Below the pieces are notes generated by a model. It searched no databases and had not been told where the DNA came from. It saw only the letters and a program-made list of their open reading frames with translations. Shown here piece after piece: positions 1-9,702 of a DNA stretch of 64,000 nucleotides. Source of the stretch: Luidia sarsii (Eukaryota; Echinodermata; Asteroidea; Paxillosida; Luidiidae); the NCBI GenBank assembly GCA_949987565.1, contig OX465120.1, positions 4,707,587 through 4,771,586 on the forward strand. The letters are read 5' to 3'. Made by a program: the position numbers and the translations under genes. How positions within the stretch are numbered: the first letter of the stretch is position 1; each line of letters opens with the position of its first letter.

Positions 1-801
1 TTGTCAAGCCAACAGGCCTCGAAAAGACCTATCTGTCAGTATTGAAAAATCTGAAATCAAACCTAATATGATGTTTTTATGATCAAGCAAAGAGAACAAA
101 CCTCTGTCAGCTAGGTAGCTTGTGTGTGCAGAGGGCAGTACACAACAGTCGGTCGGCGGAGTATAGCTGTAAAGAAAAATAGACTTTGCAGGTTAATATC
201 TTCTTTATTATTATCCTGACGAAGCTAAAACTTGTCAAGCCAACAGGCCTCGAAAAGACCTATCTGTCAGTATTGAAAAATCTGAAATCGAACCTAATAT
301 GATGTTTTTATGATCAAGCAAAGAGAACAAACCTCTGTCAGCTAGGTAGCTTGTGTGTGCAGAGGGCAGTACACAACAGTCGGTCGGCGGAGTATAGCTG
401 TAAAGAAAAATAGACTTTGCAGGTTAATATCTTCTTTATTATTATCTTTACGACGCTGAAACTTGTCAAGCCAACAGGCCTCGAAAAGACCTATCTGTCA
501 GTATTGAAAAATCTGAAATCGAGCCTAGAATAATGTGTTTATGATCAAGCAAAGAGAACTAACCTCTGTCAGCTAGGTAGCTTGTGTGTGCAGAGGGCAG
601 TACACAACAGTCGGTCGGCGGAGTATAGCTGTAAAGAAAAATAGACTTTGCAGGTTAATATCTTCTTTATTATTATCCTGACGAAGCTAAAACTTGTCAA
701 GCCAACAGGCCTCGAAAAGACCTATCTGTCAGTATTGAAAAATCTGAAATCGAACCTAATATGATGTTTTTATGATCAAGCAAAGAGAACAAACCTCTGT
801 C

Positions 802-813
802 AGCTAGGTAGCT
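802..813. repeat. Short inverted repeat AGCTA-GG-TAGCT in the monomer
   Basis: Monomer positions 109-120 form a perfect 5-bp inverted repeat with a 2-bp spacer. It is present in nearly every copy. One exception, near 51845, changes the spacer so that the site becomes a full 12-bp palindrome, AGCTAGCTAGCT. Symmetric sites like this can bind dimeric proteins, but no specific protein is suggested by the sequence. Confidence 0.8.
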
Positions 814-838
814 TGTGTGTGCAGAGGGCAGTACACAA
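813..838. repeat. Second inverted repeat: TTGTGT and ACACAA arms
   Basis: Monomer positions 120-125 (TTGTGT) and 140-145 (ACACAA) are reverse complements separated by a 14-bp loop. The arms could form a 6-bp hairpin in either DNA strand or in a transcript. The left arm shares a base with the AGCTA/TAGCT repeat, so the two possible structures compete. Arm changes are rare in the window; loop changes include C136T (five copies seen) and single changes at 132 and 139. Confidence 0.65.
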
Positions 839-840
839 CA

Positions 841-852
841 GTCGGTCGGCGG
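841..852. other. CpG-rich conserved block GTCGGTCGGCGG
   Basis: Monomer positions 148-159 are the most GC-rich part of an otherwise AT-rich unit and hold three CpG dinucleotides plus a GTCG direct repeat. The block is kept in almost all copies. Changes seen are C154G (GGTGGGCGG, near 44960, 47963, 55124 and 56972) and G152C near 22790. CpG sites retained in a heterochromatic repeat suggest weak methylation-driven decay or selection; neither can be decided from sequence. It does not match the mammalian CENP-B box. Confidence 0.7.
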
Positions 853-893
853 AGTATAGCTGTAAAGAAAAATAGACTTTGCAGGTTAATATC

Positions 894-907
894 TTCTTTA
901 TTATTAT
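894..907. other. AT-rich tail of the monomer
   Basis: Monomer positions 201-214 read TTCTTTATTATTAT and adjoin the region where tail types P, Q, R and S differ (216-227). Two shared variants fall here or just before it: T206G (CTTCTTGATT, seven copies between 35574 and 54277) and A196T (GGTTATTATC, seven copies first seen in the monomer at 26334). Both tag recently duplicated blocks in the right half. Confidence 0.7.
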
Positions 908-1547
908 CCTGACGAAGCTAAAACTTGTCAAGCCAACAGGCCTCGAAAAGACCTATCTGTCAGTATTGAAAAATCTGAAATCGAACCTAATATGATGTTT
1001 TTATGATCAAGCAAAGAGAACAAACCTCTGTCAGCTAGGTAGCTTGTGTGTGCAGAGGGCAGTACACAACAGTCGGTCGGCGGAGTATAGCTGTAAAGAA
1101 AAATAGACTTTGCAGGTTAATATCTTCTTTATTATTATCCTGACGAAGCTAAAACTTGTCAAGCCAACAGGCCTCGAAAAGACCTATCTGTCAGTATTGA
1201 CAAATCTGAAATCGAACCTAATATGATGTTTTTATGATCAAGCAAAGAGAACAAACCTCTGTCAGCTAGGTAGCTTGTGTGTGCAGAGGGCAGTACACAA
1301 CAGTCGGTCGGCGGAGTATAGCTGTAAAGAAAAATAGACTTTGCAGGTTAATATCTTCTTTATTATTATCTCTACGACGCTGAAACTTGTCAAGCCAACA
1401 GGCCTCGAAAAGACCTATCTGTCAGTATTGAAAAATCTGAAATCAAACCTAATATGATGTTTTTATGATCAAGCAAAGAGAACAAACCTCTGTCAGCTAG
1501 GTAGCTTGTGTGTGCAGAGGGCAGTACACAACAGTCGGTCGGCGGAG

Positions 1548-1715
1548 AATAGCCTGAAAGAAAAATAGACTTTGCAGGTTAATATCTACTTTATTATTAT
1601 CCTGACAAAGCTTAAACTTGTCAAGCTAACAGGCCTAACACAGACCTATCTGTCAGTATTGAAAAATCTGAAATCGAGCCTAGAATAATGTGTTTATGAT
1701 CAAGCAAAGAGAACT
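1548..1715 (+). repeat. Alternative unit: S tail joined to special g head (30 copies)
   Basis: From position 162 of one monomer to position 98 of the next, about 18 linked substitutions occur together. They comprise GAGAATAGCCTG, TCTACTTT, CAAAGCTTAAAC, the start TTGTCAAGCT, the special start after GGCCT, and the g changes. The HindIII site AAGCTT inside it marks each copy. It begins at 1608, 4842, 7845, 11772, 14313, 20088, 22860, 26786, 30020, 31868, 32099, 33485, 35564, 38336, 38798, 41339, 42487, 43873, 46876, 48955, 50803, 52651, 54037, 56116, 57964, 59812, 61891 and 63507. Two hybrid copies carry it at 23553 and 27248. Every one of the 30 is followed by a g head. In a phase shifted to the conserved centre, this is simply a second monomer subfamily interspersed singly among the first. 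Confidence 0.9.
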
Positions 1716-3234
1716 AACCTCTGTCAGCTAGGTAGCTTGTGTGTGCAGAGGGCAGTACACAACAGTCGGTCGGCGGAGTATAGCTGTAAAGAAAAATAGA
1801 CTTTGCAGGTTAATATCTTCTTTATTATTATCTTTACGACGCTGAAACTTGTCAAGCCAACAGGCCTCGAAAAGACCTATCTGTCAGTATTGAAAAATCT
1901 GAAATCGAGCCTAGAATAATGTGTTTATGATCAAGCAAAGAGAACTAACCTCTGTCAGCTAGGTAGCTTGTGTGTGCAGAGGGCAGTACACAACAGTCGG
2001 TCGGCGGAGTATAGCTGTAAAGAAAAATAGACTTTGCAGGTTAATATCTTCTTTATTATTATCTCTACGACGCTGAAACTTGTCAAGCCAACAGGCCTCG
2101 AAAAGACCTATCTGTCAGTATTGAAAAATCTAAAATCGAACCTAATATGATGTTTTTATAATCAAGCAAAGAGAACAAACCTCTGTCAGCTAGGTAGCTT
2201 GTGTGTGCAGAGGGCAGTACACAACAGTCGGTCGGCGGAGTATAGCTGTAAAGAAAAATAGACTTTGCAGGTTAATATCTTCTTTATTATTATCTTTACG
2301 ACGCTGAAACTTGTCAAGCCAACAGGCCTCGAAAAGACCTATCTGTCAGTATTGAAAAATCTGAAATCGAGCCTAGAATAATGTGTTTATGATCAAGCAA
2401 AGAGAACTAACCTCTGTCAGCTAGGTAGCTTGTGTGTGCAGAGGGCAGTACACAACAGTCGGTCGGCGGAGTATAGCTGTAAAGAAAAATAGACTTTGCA
2501 GGTTAATATCTTCTTTATTATTATCCTGACGAAGCTAAAACTTGTCAAGCCAACAGGCCTCGAAAAGACCTATCTGTCAGTATTGAAAAATCTGAAATCG
2601 AACCTAATATGATGTTTTTATGATGAAGCAAAGAGAACAAACCTCTGTCAGCTAGGTAGCTTGTGTGTGCAGAGGGCAGTACACAACAGTCGGTCGGCGG
2701 AGTATAGCTGTAAAGAAAAATAGACTTTGCAGGTTAATATCTTCTTTATTATTATCCTGACGAAGCTAAAACTTGTCAAGCCAACAGGCCTCGAAAAGAC
2801 CTATCTGTCAGTATTGAAAAATCTGAAATCGAACCTAATATGATGTTTTTATGATCAAGCAAAGAGAACAAACCTCTGTCAGCTAGGTAGCTTGTGTGTG
2901 CAGAGGGCAGTACACAACAGTCGGTCGGCGGAGTATAGCTGTAAAGAAAAATAGACTTTGCAGGTTAATATCTTCTTTATTATTATCCTGACGAAGCTAA
3001 AACTTGTCAAGCCAACAGGCCTCGAAAAGACCTATCTGTCAGTATTGACAAATCTGAAATCGAACCTAATATGATGTTTTTATGATCAAGCAAAGAGAAC
3101 AAACCTCTGTCAGCTAGGTAGCTTGTGTGTGCAGAGGGCAGTACACAACAGTCGGTCGGCGGAGTATAGCTGTAAAGAAAAATAGACTTTGCAGGTTAAT
3201 ATCTTCTTTATTATTATCTCTACGACGCTGAAAC

Positions 3235-6006
3235 TTGTCAAGCCAACAGGCCTCGAAAAGACCTATCTGTCAGTATTGAAAAATCTGAAATCAAACCTAA
3301 TATGATGTTTTTATGATCAAGCAAAGAGAACAAACCTCTGTCAGCTAGGTAGCTTGTGTGTGCAGAGGGCAGTACACAACAGTCGGTCGGCGGAGTATAG
3401 CTGTAAAGAAAAATAGACTTTGCAGGTTAATATCTTCTTTATTATTATCCTGACGAAGCTAAAACTTGTCAAGCCAACAGGCCTCGAAAAGACCTATCTG
3501 TCAGTATTGAAAAATCTGAAATCGAACCTAATATGATGTTTTTATGATCAAGCAAAGAGAACAAACCTCTGTCAGCTAGGTAGCTTGTGTGTGCAGAGGG
3601 CAGTACACAACAGTCGGTCGGCGGAGTATAGCTGTAAAGAAAAATAGACTTTGCAGGTTAATATCTTCTTTATTATTATCTTTACGACGCTGAAACTTGT
3701 CAAGCCAACAGGCCTCGAAAAGACCTATCTGTCAGTATTGAAAAATCTGAAATCGAGCCTAGAATAATGTGTTTATGATCAAGCAAAGAGAACTAACCTC
3801 TGTCAGCTAGGTAGCTTGTGTGTGCAGAGGGCAGTACACAACAGTCGGTCGGCGGAGTATAGCTGTAAAGAAAAATAGACTTTGCAGGTTAATATCTTCT
3901 TTATTATTATCCTGACGAAGCTAAAACTTGTCAAGCCAACAGGCCTCGAAAAGACCTATCTGTCAGTATTGAAAAATCTGAAATCGAACCTAATATGATG
4001 TTTTTATGATCAAGCAAAGAGAACAAACCTCTGTCAGCTAGGTAGCTTGTGTGTGCAGAGGGCAGTACACAACAGTCGGTCGGCGGAGTATAGCTGTAAA
4101 GAAAAATAGACTTTGCAGGTTAATATCTTCTTTATTATTATCCTGACGAAGCTAAAACTTGTCAAGCCAACAGGCCTCGAAAAGACCTATCTGTCAGTAT
4201 TGAAAAATCTGAAATCGAACCTAATATGATGTTTTTATGATCAAGCAAAGAGAACAAACCTCTGTCAGCTAGGTAGCTTGTGTGTGCAGAGGGCAGTACA
4301 CAACAGTCGGTCGGCGGAGTATAGCTGTAAAGAAAAATAGACTTTGCAGGTTAATATCTTCTTTATTATTATCCTGACGAAGCTAAAACTTGTCAAGCCA
4401 ACAGGCCTCGAAAAGACCTATCTGTCAGTATTGACAAATCTGAAATCGAACCTAATATGATGTTTTTATGATCAAGCAAAGAGAACAAACCTCTGTCAGC
4501 TAGGTAGCTTGTGTGTGCAGAGGGCAGTACACAACAGTCGGTCGGCGGAGTATAGCTGTAAAGAAAAATAGACTTTGCAGGTTAATATCTTCTTTATTAT
4601 TATCTCTACGACGCTGAAACTTGTCAAGCCAACAGGCCTCGAAAAGACCTATCTGTCAGTATTGAAAAATCTGAAATCAAACCTAATATGATGTTTTTAT
4701 GATCAAGCAAAGAGAACAAACCTCTGTCAGCTAGGTAGCTTGTGTGTGCAGAGGGCAGTACACAACAGTCGGTCGGCGGAGAATAGCCTGAAAGAAAAAT
4801 AGACTTTGCAGGTTAATATCTACTTTATTATTATCCTGACAAAGCTTAAACTTGTCAAGCTAACAGGCCTAACACAGACCTATCTGTCAGTATTGAAAAA
4901 TCTGAAATCGAGCCTAGAATAATGTGTTTATGATCAAGCAAAGAGAACTAACCTCTGTCAGCTAGGTAGCTTGTGTGTGCAGAGGGCAGTACACAACAGT
5001 CGGTCGGCGGAGTATAGCTGTAAAGAAAAATAGACTTTGCAGGTTAATATCTTCTTTATTATTATCTTTACGACGCTGAAACTTGTCAAGCCAACAGGCC
5101 TCGAAAAGACCTATCTGTCAGTATTGAAAAATCTGAAATCGAGCCTAGAATAATGTGTTTATGATCAAGCAAAGAGAACTAACCTCTGTCAGCTAGGTAG
5201 CTTGTGTGTGCAGAGGGCAGTACACAACAGTCGGTCGGCGGAGTATAGCTGTAAAGAAAAATAGACTTTGCAGGTTAATATCTTCTTTATTATTATCCTG
5301 ACGAAGCTAAAACTTGTCAAGCCAACAGGCCTCGAAAAGACCTATCTGTCAGTATTGAAAAATCTGAAATCGAACCTAATATGATGTTTTTATGATCAAG
5401 CAAAGAGAACAAACCTCTGTCAGCTAGGTAGCTTGTGTGTGCAGAGGGCAGTACACAACAGTCGGTCGGCGGAGTATAGCTGTAAAGAAAAATAGACTTT
5501 GCAGGTTAATATCTTCTTTATTATTATCCTGACGAAGCTAAAACTTGTCAAGCCAACAGGCCTCGAAAAGACCTATCTGTCAGTATTGAAAAATCTGAAA
5601 TCGAACCTAATATGATGTTTTTATGATCAAGCAAAGAGAACAAACCTCTGTCAGCTAGGTAGCTTGTGTGTGCAGAGGGCAGTACACAACAGTCGGTCGG
5701 CGGAGTATAGCTGTAAAGAAAAATAGACTTTGCAGGTTAATATCTTCTTTATTATTATCCTGACGAAGCTAAAACTTGTCAAGCCAACAGGCCTCGAAAA
5801 GACCTATCTGTCAGTATTGACAAATCTGAAATCGAACCTAATATGATGTTTTTATGATCAAGCAAAGAGAACAAACCTCTGTCAGCTAGGTAGCTTGTGT
5901 GTGCAGAGGGCAGTACACAACAGTCGGTCGGCGGAGTATAGCTGTAAAGAAAAATAGACTTTGCAGGTTAATATCTTCTTTATTATTATCTCTACGACGC
6001 TGAAAC
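3235..6006 (+). repeat. Monomers 15-26: 12-monomer block
   Basis: Code: aP nR gP nP nP cQ aS gR gP nP nP cQ. This is two six-monomer halves sharing the module gP nP nP cQ, which recurs about ten times in the first 21 kb. The block is repeated at 18481-21252 with the same code and exactly 66 monomers away. It looks like the most regular higher-order unit in the left half. Confidence 0.85.
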
Positions 6007-9000
6007 TTGTCAAGCCAACAGGCCTCGAAAAGACCTATCTGTCAGTATTGAAAAATCTGAAATCGAACCTAATATGATGTTTTTATGATCGAGCAAAGAG
6101 AACAAACCTCTGTCAGCTAGGTAGCTTGTGTGTGCAGAGGGCAGTACACAACAGTCGGTCGGCGGAGTATAGCTGTAAAGAAAAATAGACTTTGCAGGTT
6201 AATATCTTCTTTATTATTATCCTGACGAAGCTAAAACTTGTCAAGCCAACAGGCCTCGAAAAGACCTATCTGTCAGTATTGAAAAATCTGAAATCGAACC
6301 TAATATGATGTTTTTATGATCAAGCAAAGAGAACAAACCTCTGTCAGCTAGGTAGCTTGTGTGTGCAGAGGGCAGTACACAACAGTCGGTCGGCGGAGTA
6401 TAGCTGTAAAGAAAAATAGACTTTGCAGGTTAATATCTTCTTTATTATTATCCTGACGAAGCTAAAACTTGTCAAGCCAACAGGCCTCGAAAAGACCTAT
6501 CTGTCAGTATTGAAAAATCTGAAACCGAACCTAATATGATGTTTTTATGATCAAGCAAAGAGAACAAACCTCTGTCAGCTAGGTAGCTTGTGTGTGCAGA
6601 GGGCAGTACACAACAGTCGGTCGGCGGAGTATAGCTGTAAAGAAAAATAGACTTTGCAGGTTAATATCTTCTTTATTATTATCCTGACGAAGCTAAAACT
6701 TGTCAAGCCAACAGGCCTCGAAAAGACCTATCTGTCAGTATTGAAAAATCTGAAATCGAGCCTAGAATAATGTGTTTATGATCAAGCAAAGAGAACTAAC
6801 CTCTGTCAGCTAGGTAGCTTGTGTGTGCAGAGGGCAGTACACAACAGTCGGTCGGCGGAGTATAGCTGTAAAGAAAAATAGACTTTGCAGGTTAATATCT
6901 TCTTTATTATTATCCTGACGAAGCTAAAACTTGTCAAGCCAACAGGCCTCGAAAAGACCTATCTGTCAGTATTGAAAAATCTGAAATCGAACCTAATATG
7001 ATGTTTTTATGATCAAGCAAAGAGAACAAACCTCTGTCAGCTAGGTAGCTTGTGTGTGCAGAGGGCAGTACACAACAGTCGGTCGGCGGAGTATAGCTGT
7101 AAAGAAAAATAGACTTTGCAGGTTAATATCTTCTTTATTATTATCCTGACGAAGCTAAAACTTGTCAAGCCAACAGGCCTCGAAAAGACCTATCTGTCAG
7201 TATTGAAAAATCTGAAATCGAACCTAATATGATGTTTTTATGATCAAGCAAAGAGAACAAACCTCTGTCAGCTAGGTAGCTTGTGTGTGCAGAGGGCAGT
7301 ACACAACAGTCGGTCGGCGGAGTATAGCTGTAAAGAAAAATAGACTTTGCAGGTTAATATCTTCTTTATTATTATCCTGACGAAGCTAAAACTTGTCAAG
7401 CCAACAGGCCTCGAAAAGACCTATCTGTCAGTATTGACAAATCTGAAATCGAACCTAATATGATGTTTTTATGATCAAGCAAAGAGAACAAACCTCTGTC
7501 AGCTAGGTAGCTTGTGTGTGCAGAGGGCAGTACACAACAGTCGGTCGGCGGAGTATAGCTGTAAAGAAAAATAGACTTTGCAGGTTAATATCTTCTTTAT
7601 TATTATCTCTACGACGCTGAAACTTGTCAAGCCAACAGGCCTCGAAAAGACCTATCTGTCAGTATTGAAAAATCTGAAATCAAACCTAATATGATGTTTT
7701 TATGATCAAGCAAAGAGAACAAACCTCTGTCAGCTAGGTAGCTTGTGTGTGCAGAGGGCAGTACACAACAGTCGGTCGGCGGAGAATAGCCTGAAAGAAA
7801 AATAGACTTTGCAGGTTAATATCTACTTTATTATTATCCTGACAAAGCTTAAACTTGTCAAGCTAACAGGCCTAACACAGACCTATCTGTCAGTATTGAA
7901 AAATCTGAAATCGAGCCTAGAATAATGTGTTTATGATCAAGCAAAGAGAACAAACCCCTGTCAGCTAGGTAGCTTGTGTGTGCAGAGGGCAGTACACAAC
8001 AGTCGGTCGGCGGAGTATAGCTGTAAAGAAAAATAGACTTTGCAGGTTAATATCTTCTTTATTATTATCCTGACGAAGCTAAAACTTGTCAAGCCAACAG
8101 GCCTCGAAAAGACCTATCTGTCAGTATTGACAAATCTGAAATCGAACCTAATATGATGTTTTTATGATCAAGCAAAGAGAACAAACCTCTGTCAGCTAGG
8201 TAGCTTGTGTGTGCAGAGGGCAGTACACAACAGTCGGTCGGCGGAGTATAGCTGTAAAGAAAAATAGACTTTGCAGGTTAATATCTTCTTTATTATTATC
8301 CTGACGAAGCTAAAACTTGTCAAGCCAACAGGCCTCGAAAAGACCTATCTGTCAGTATTGACAAATCTGAAATCGAACCTAATATGATGTTTTTATGATC
8401 AAGCAAAGAGAACAAACCTCTGTCAGCTAGGTAGCTTGTGTGTGCAGAGGGCAGTACACAACAGTCGGTCGGCGGAGTATAGCTGTAAAGAAAAATAGAC
8501 TTTGCAGGTTAATATCTTCTTTATTATTATCTCTACGACGCTGAAACTTGTCAAGCCAACAGGCCTCGAAAAGACCTATCTGTCAGTATTGAAAAATCTG
8601 AAATCAAACCTAATATGATGTTTTTATGATCAAGCAAAGAGAACAAACCTCTGTCAGCTAGGTAGCTTGTGTGTGCAGAGGGCAGTACACAACAGTCGGT
8701 CGGCGGAGTATAGCTGTAAAGAAAAATAGACTTTGCAGGTTAATATCTTCTTTATTATTATCCTGACGAAGCTAAAACTTGTCAAGCCAACAGGCCTCGA
8801 AAAGACCTATCTGTCAGTATTGAAAAATCTGAAATCGAACCTAATATGATGTTTTTATGATCAAGCAAAGAGAACAAACCTCTGTCAGCTAGGTAGCTTG
8901 TGTGTGCAGAGGGCAGTACACAACAGTCGGTCGGCGGAGTATAGCTGTAAAGAAAAATAGACTTTGCAGGTTAATATCTTCTTTATTATTATCCTGACGA

Positions 9001-9702
9001 AGCTAAAACTTGTCAAGCCAACAGGCCTCGAAAAGACCTATCTGTCAGTATTGAAAAATCTGAAATCGAACCTAATATGATGTTTTTATGATCAAGCAAA
9101 GAGAACAAACCTCTGTCAGCTAGGTAGCTTGTGTGTGCAGAGGGCAGTACACAACAGTCGGTCGGCGGAGTATAGCTGTAAAGAAAAATAGACTTTGCAG
9201 GTTAATATCTTCTTTATTATTATCCTGACGAAGCTAAAACTTGTCAAGCCAACAGGCCTCGAAAAGACCTATCTGCCAGTATTGAAAAATCTGAAATCGA
9301 ACCTAATATGATGTTTTTATGATCAAGCAAAGAGAACAAACCTCTGTCAGCTAGGTAGCTTGTGTGTGCAGAGGGCAGTACACAACAGTCGGTCGGCGGA
9401 GTATAGCTGTAAAGAAAAATAGACTTTGCAGGTTAATATCTTCTTTATTATTATCCTGACGAAGCTAAAACTTGTCAAGCCAACAGGCCTCGAAAAGACC
9501 TATCTGTCAGTATTGAAAAATCTGAAATCGAACCTAATATGATGTTTTTATGATCAAGCAAAGAGAACAAACCTCTGTCAGCTAGGTAGCTTGTGTGTGC
9601 AGAGGGCAGTACACAACAGTCGGTCGGCGGAGTATAGCTGTAAAGAAAAATAGACTTTGCAGGTTAATATCTTCTTTATTATTATCCTGACGAAGCTAAA
9701 AC
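5776..9702 (+). repeat. 17-monomer block, copy 1 (3,927 bp)
   Basis: Monomers 26-42. Rare markers in order: GATCGAG in the monomer at 6007, AAACCG in 6469, an S junction at 7782, a g head with ACCCCTG in 7855, two consecutive c heads (8086, 8317), and CTGCCAG in 9241. All recur 3,927 bp later in the same order, so this block is tandemly duplicated with the one that follows. The variant g head in 7855 has the 61-75 changes but lacks the position 98 change. Confidence 0.9.

Larger units (their letters stand above)
694..924 (+). repeat. Reference monomer (nP type)
   Basis: This copy (m4) carries the majority base at each diagnostic site and serves as position 1-231 for the window. G+C is 91 of 231 by hand count. 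In order it holds: the start TTGTCAAGCC; a StuI site AGGCCT at 14-19; the variable head (20-98) with an A5 tract at 45-49 and a T5 tract at 74-78; a conserved centre (99-161) with two inverted repeats and a CpG-rich block; an A-rich stretch at 171-179; and an AT-rich tail from 201. TCTGTCAG occurs twice, at 32-39 and 103-110. The length is divisible by three, but stops in every frame keep it from reading open across units. Which strand is transcribed, if any, is unknown. Confidence 0.95.
1..3234 (+). repeat. Monomers 1-14: first 14-monomer pattern
   Basis: Code: aP nR gP nP nP cQ aS gR gQ k'R gP nP nP cQ. Monomers 1-8 match monomers 15-22 exactly 3,234 bp (14 units) downstream. The extra gQ k'R pair at 1849-2310 has no counterpart in the next block. 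The k' monomer (2080-2310) carries both G53A and G81A (TATAATC), a rare pair seen again only at 36036 and 39270. A private change, GATGAAG, is in the monomer at 2542. Confidence 0.85.

Noticed and set aside
181..194. Splice acceptor-like TTTGCAGGT in each monomer (positions 185-193)
   Set aside because: A short motif expected by chance; there is no coding potential or partner donor signal to support an exon.
841..852. CENP-B box in the CpG-rich block
   Set aside because: The TTCG...CGGG arrangement of the mammalian box is absent; only general CpG richness is shared.
894..950. Hammerhead ribozyme, suggested by CTGACGA near GTC (some satellites carry them)
   Set aside because: CTGACGA fits the CUGANGA core, but there is no stem II hairpin followed by a properly placed GAAA, and stem III next to GTC does not pair. 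Q and R tails also destroy the CTGACGA motif.
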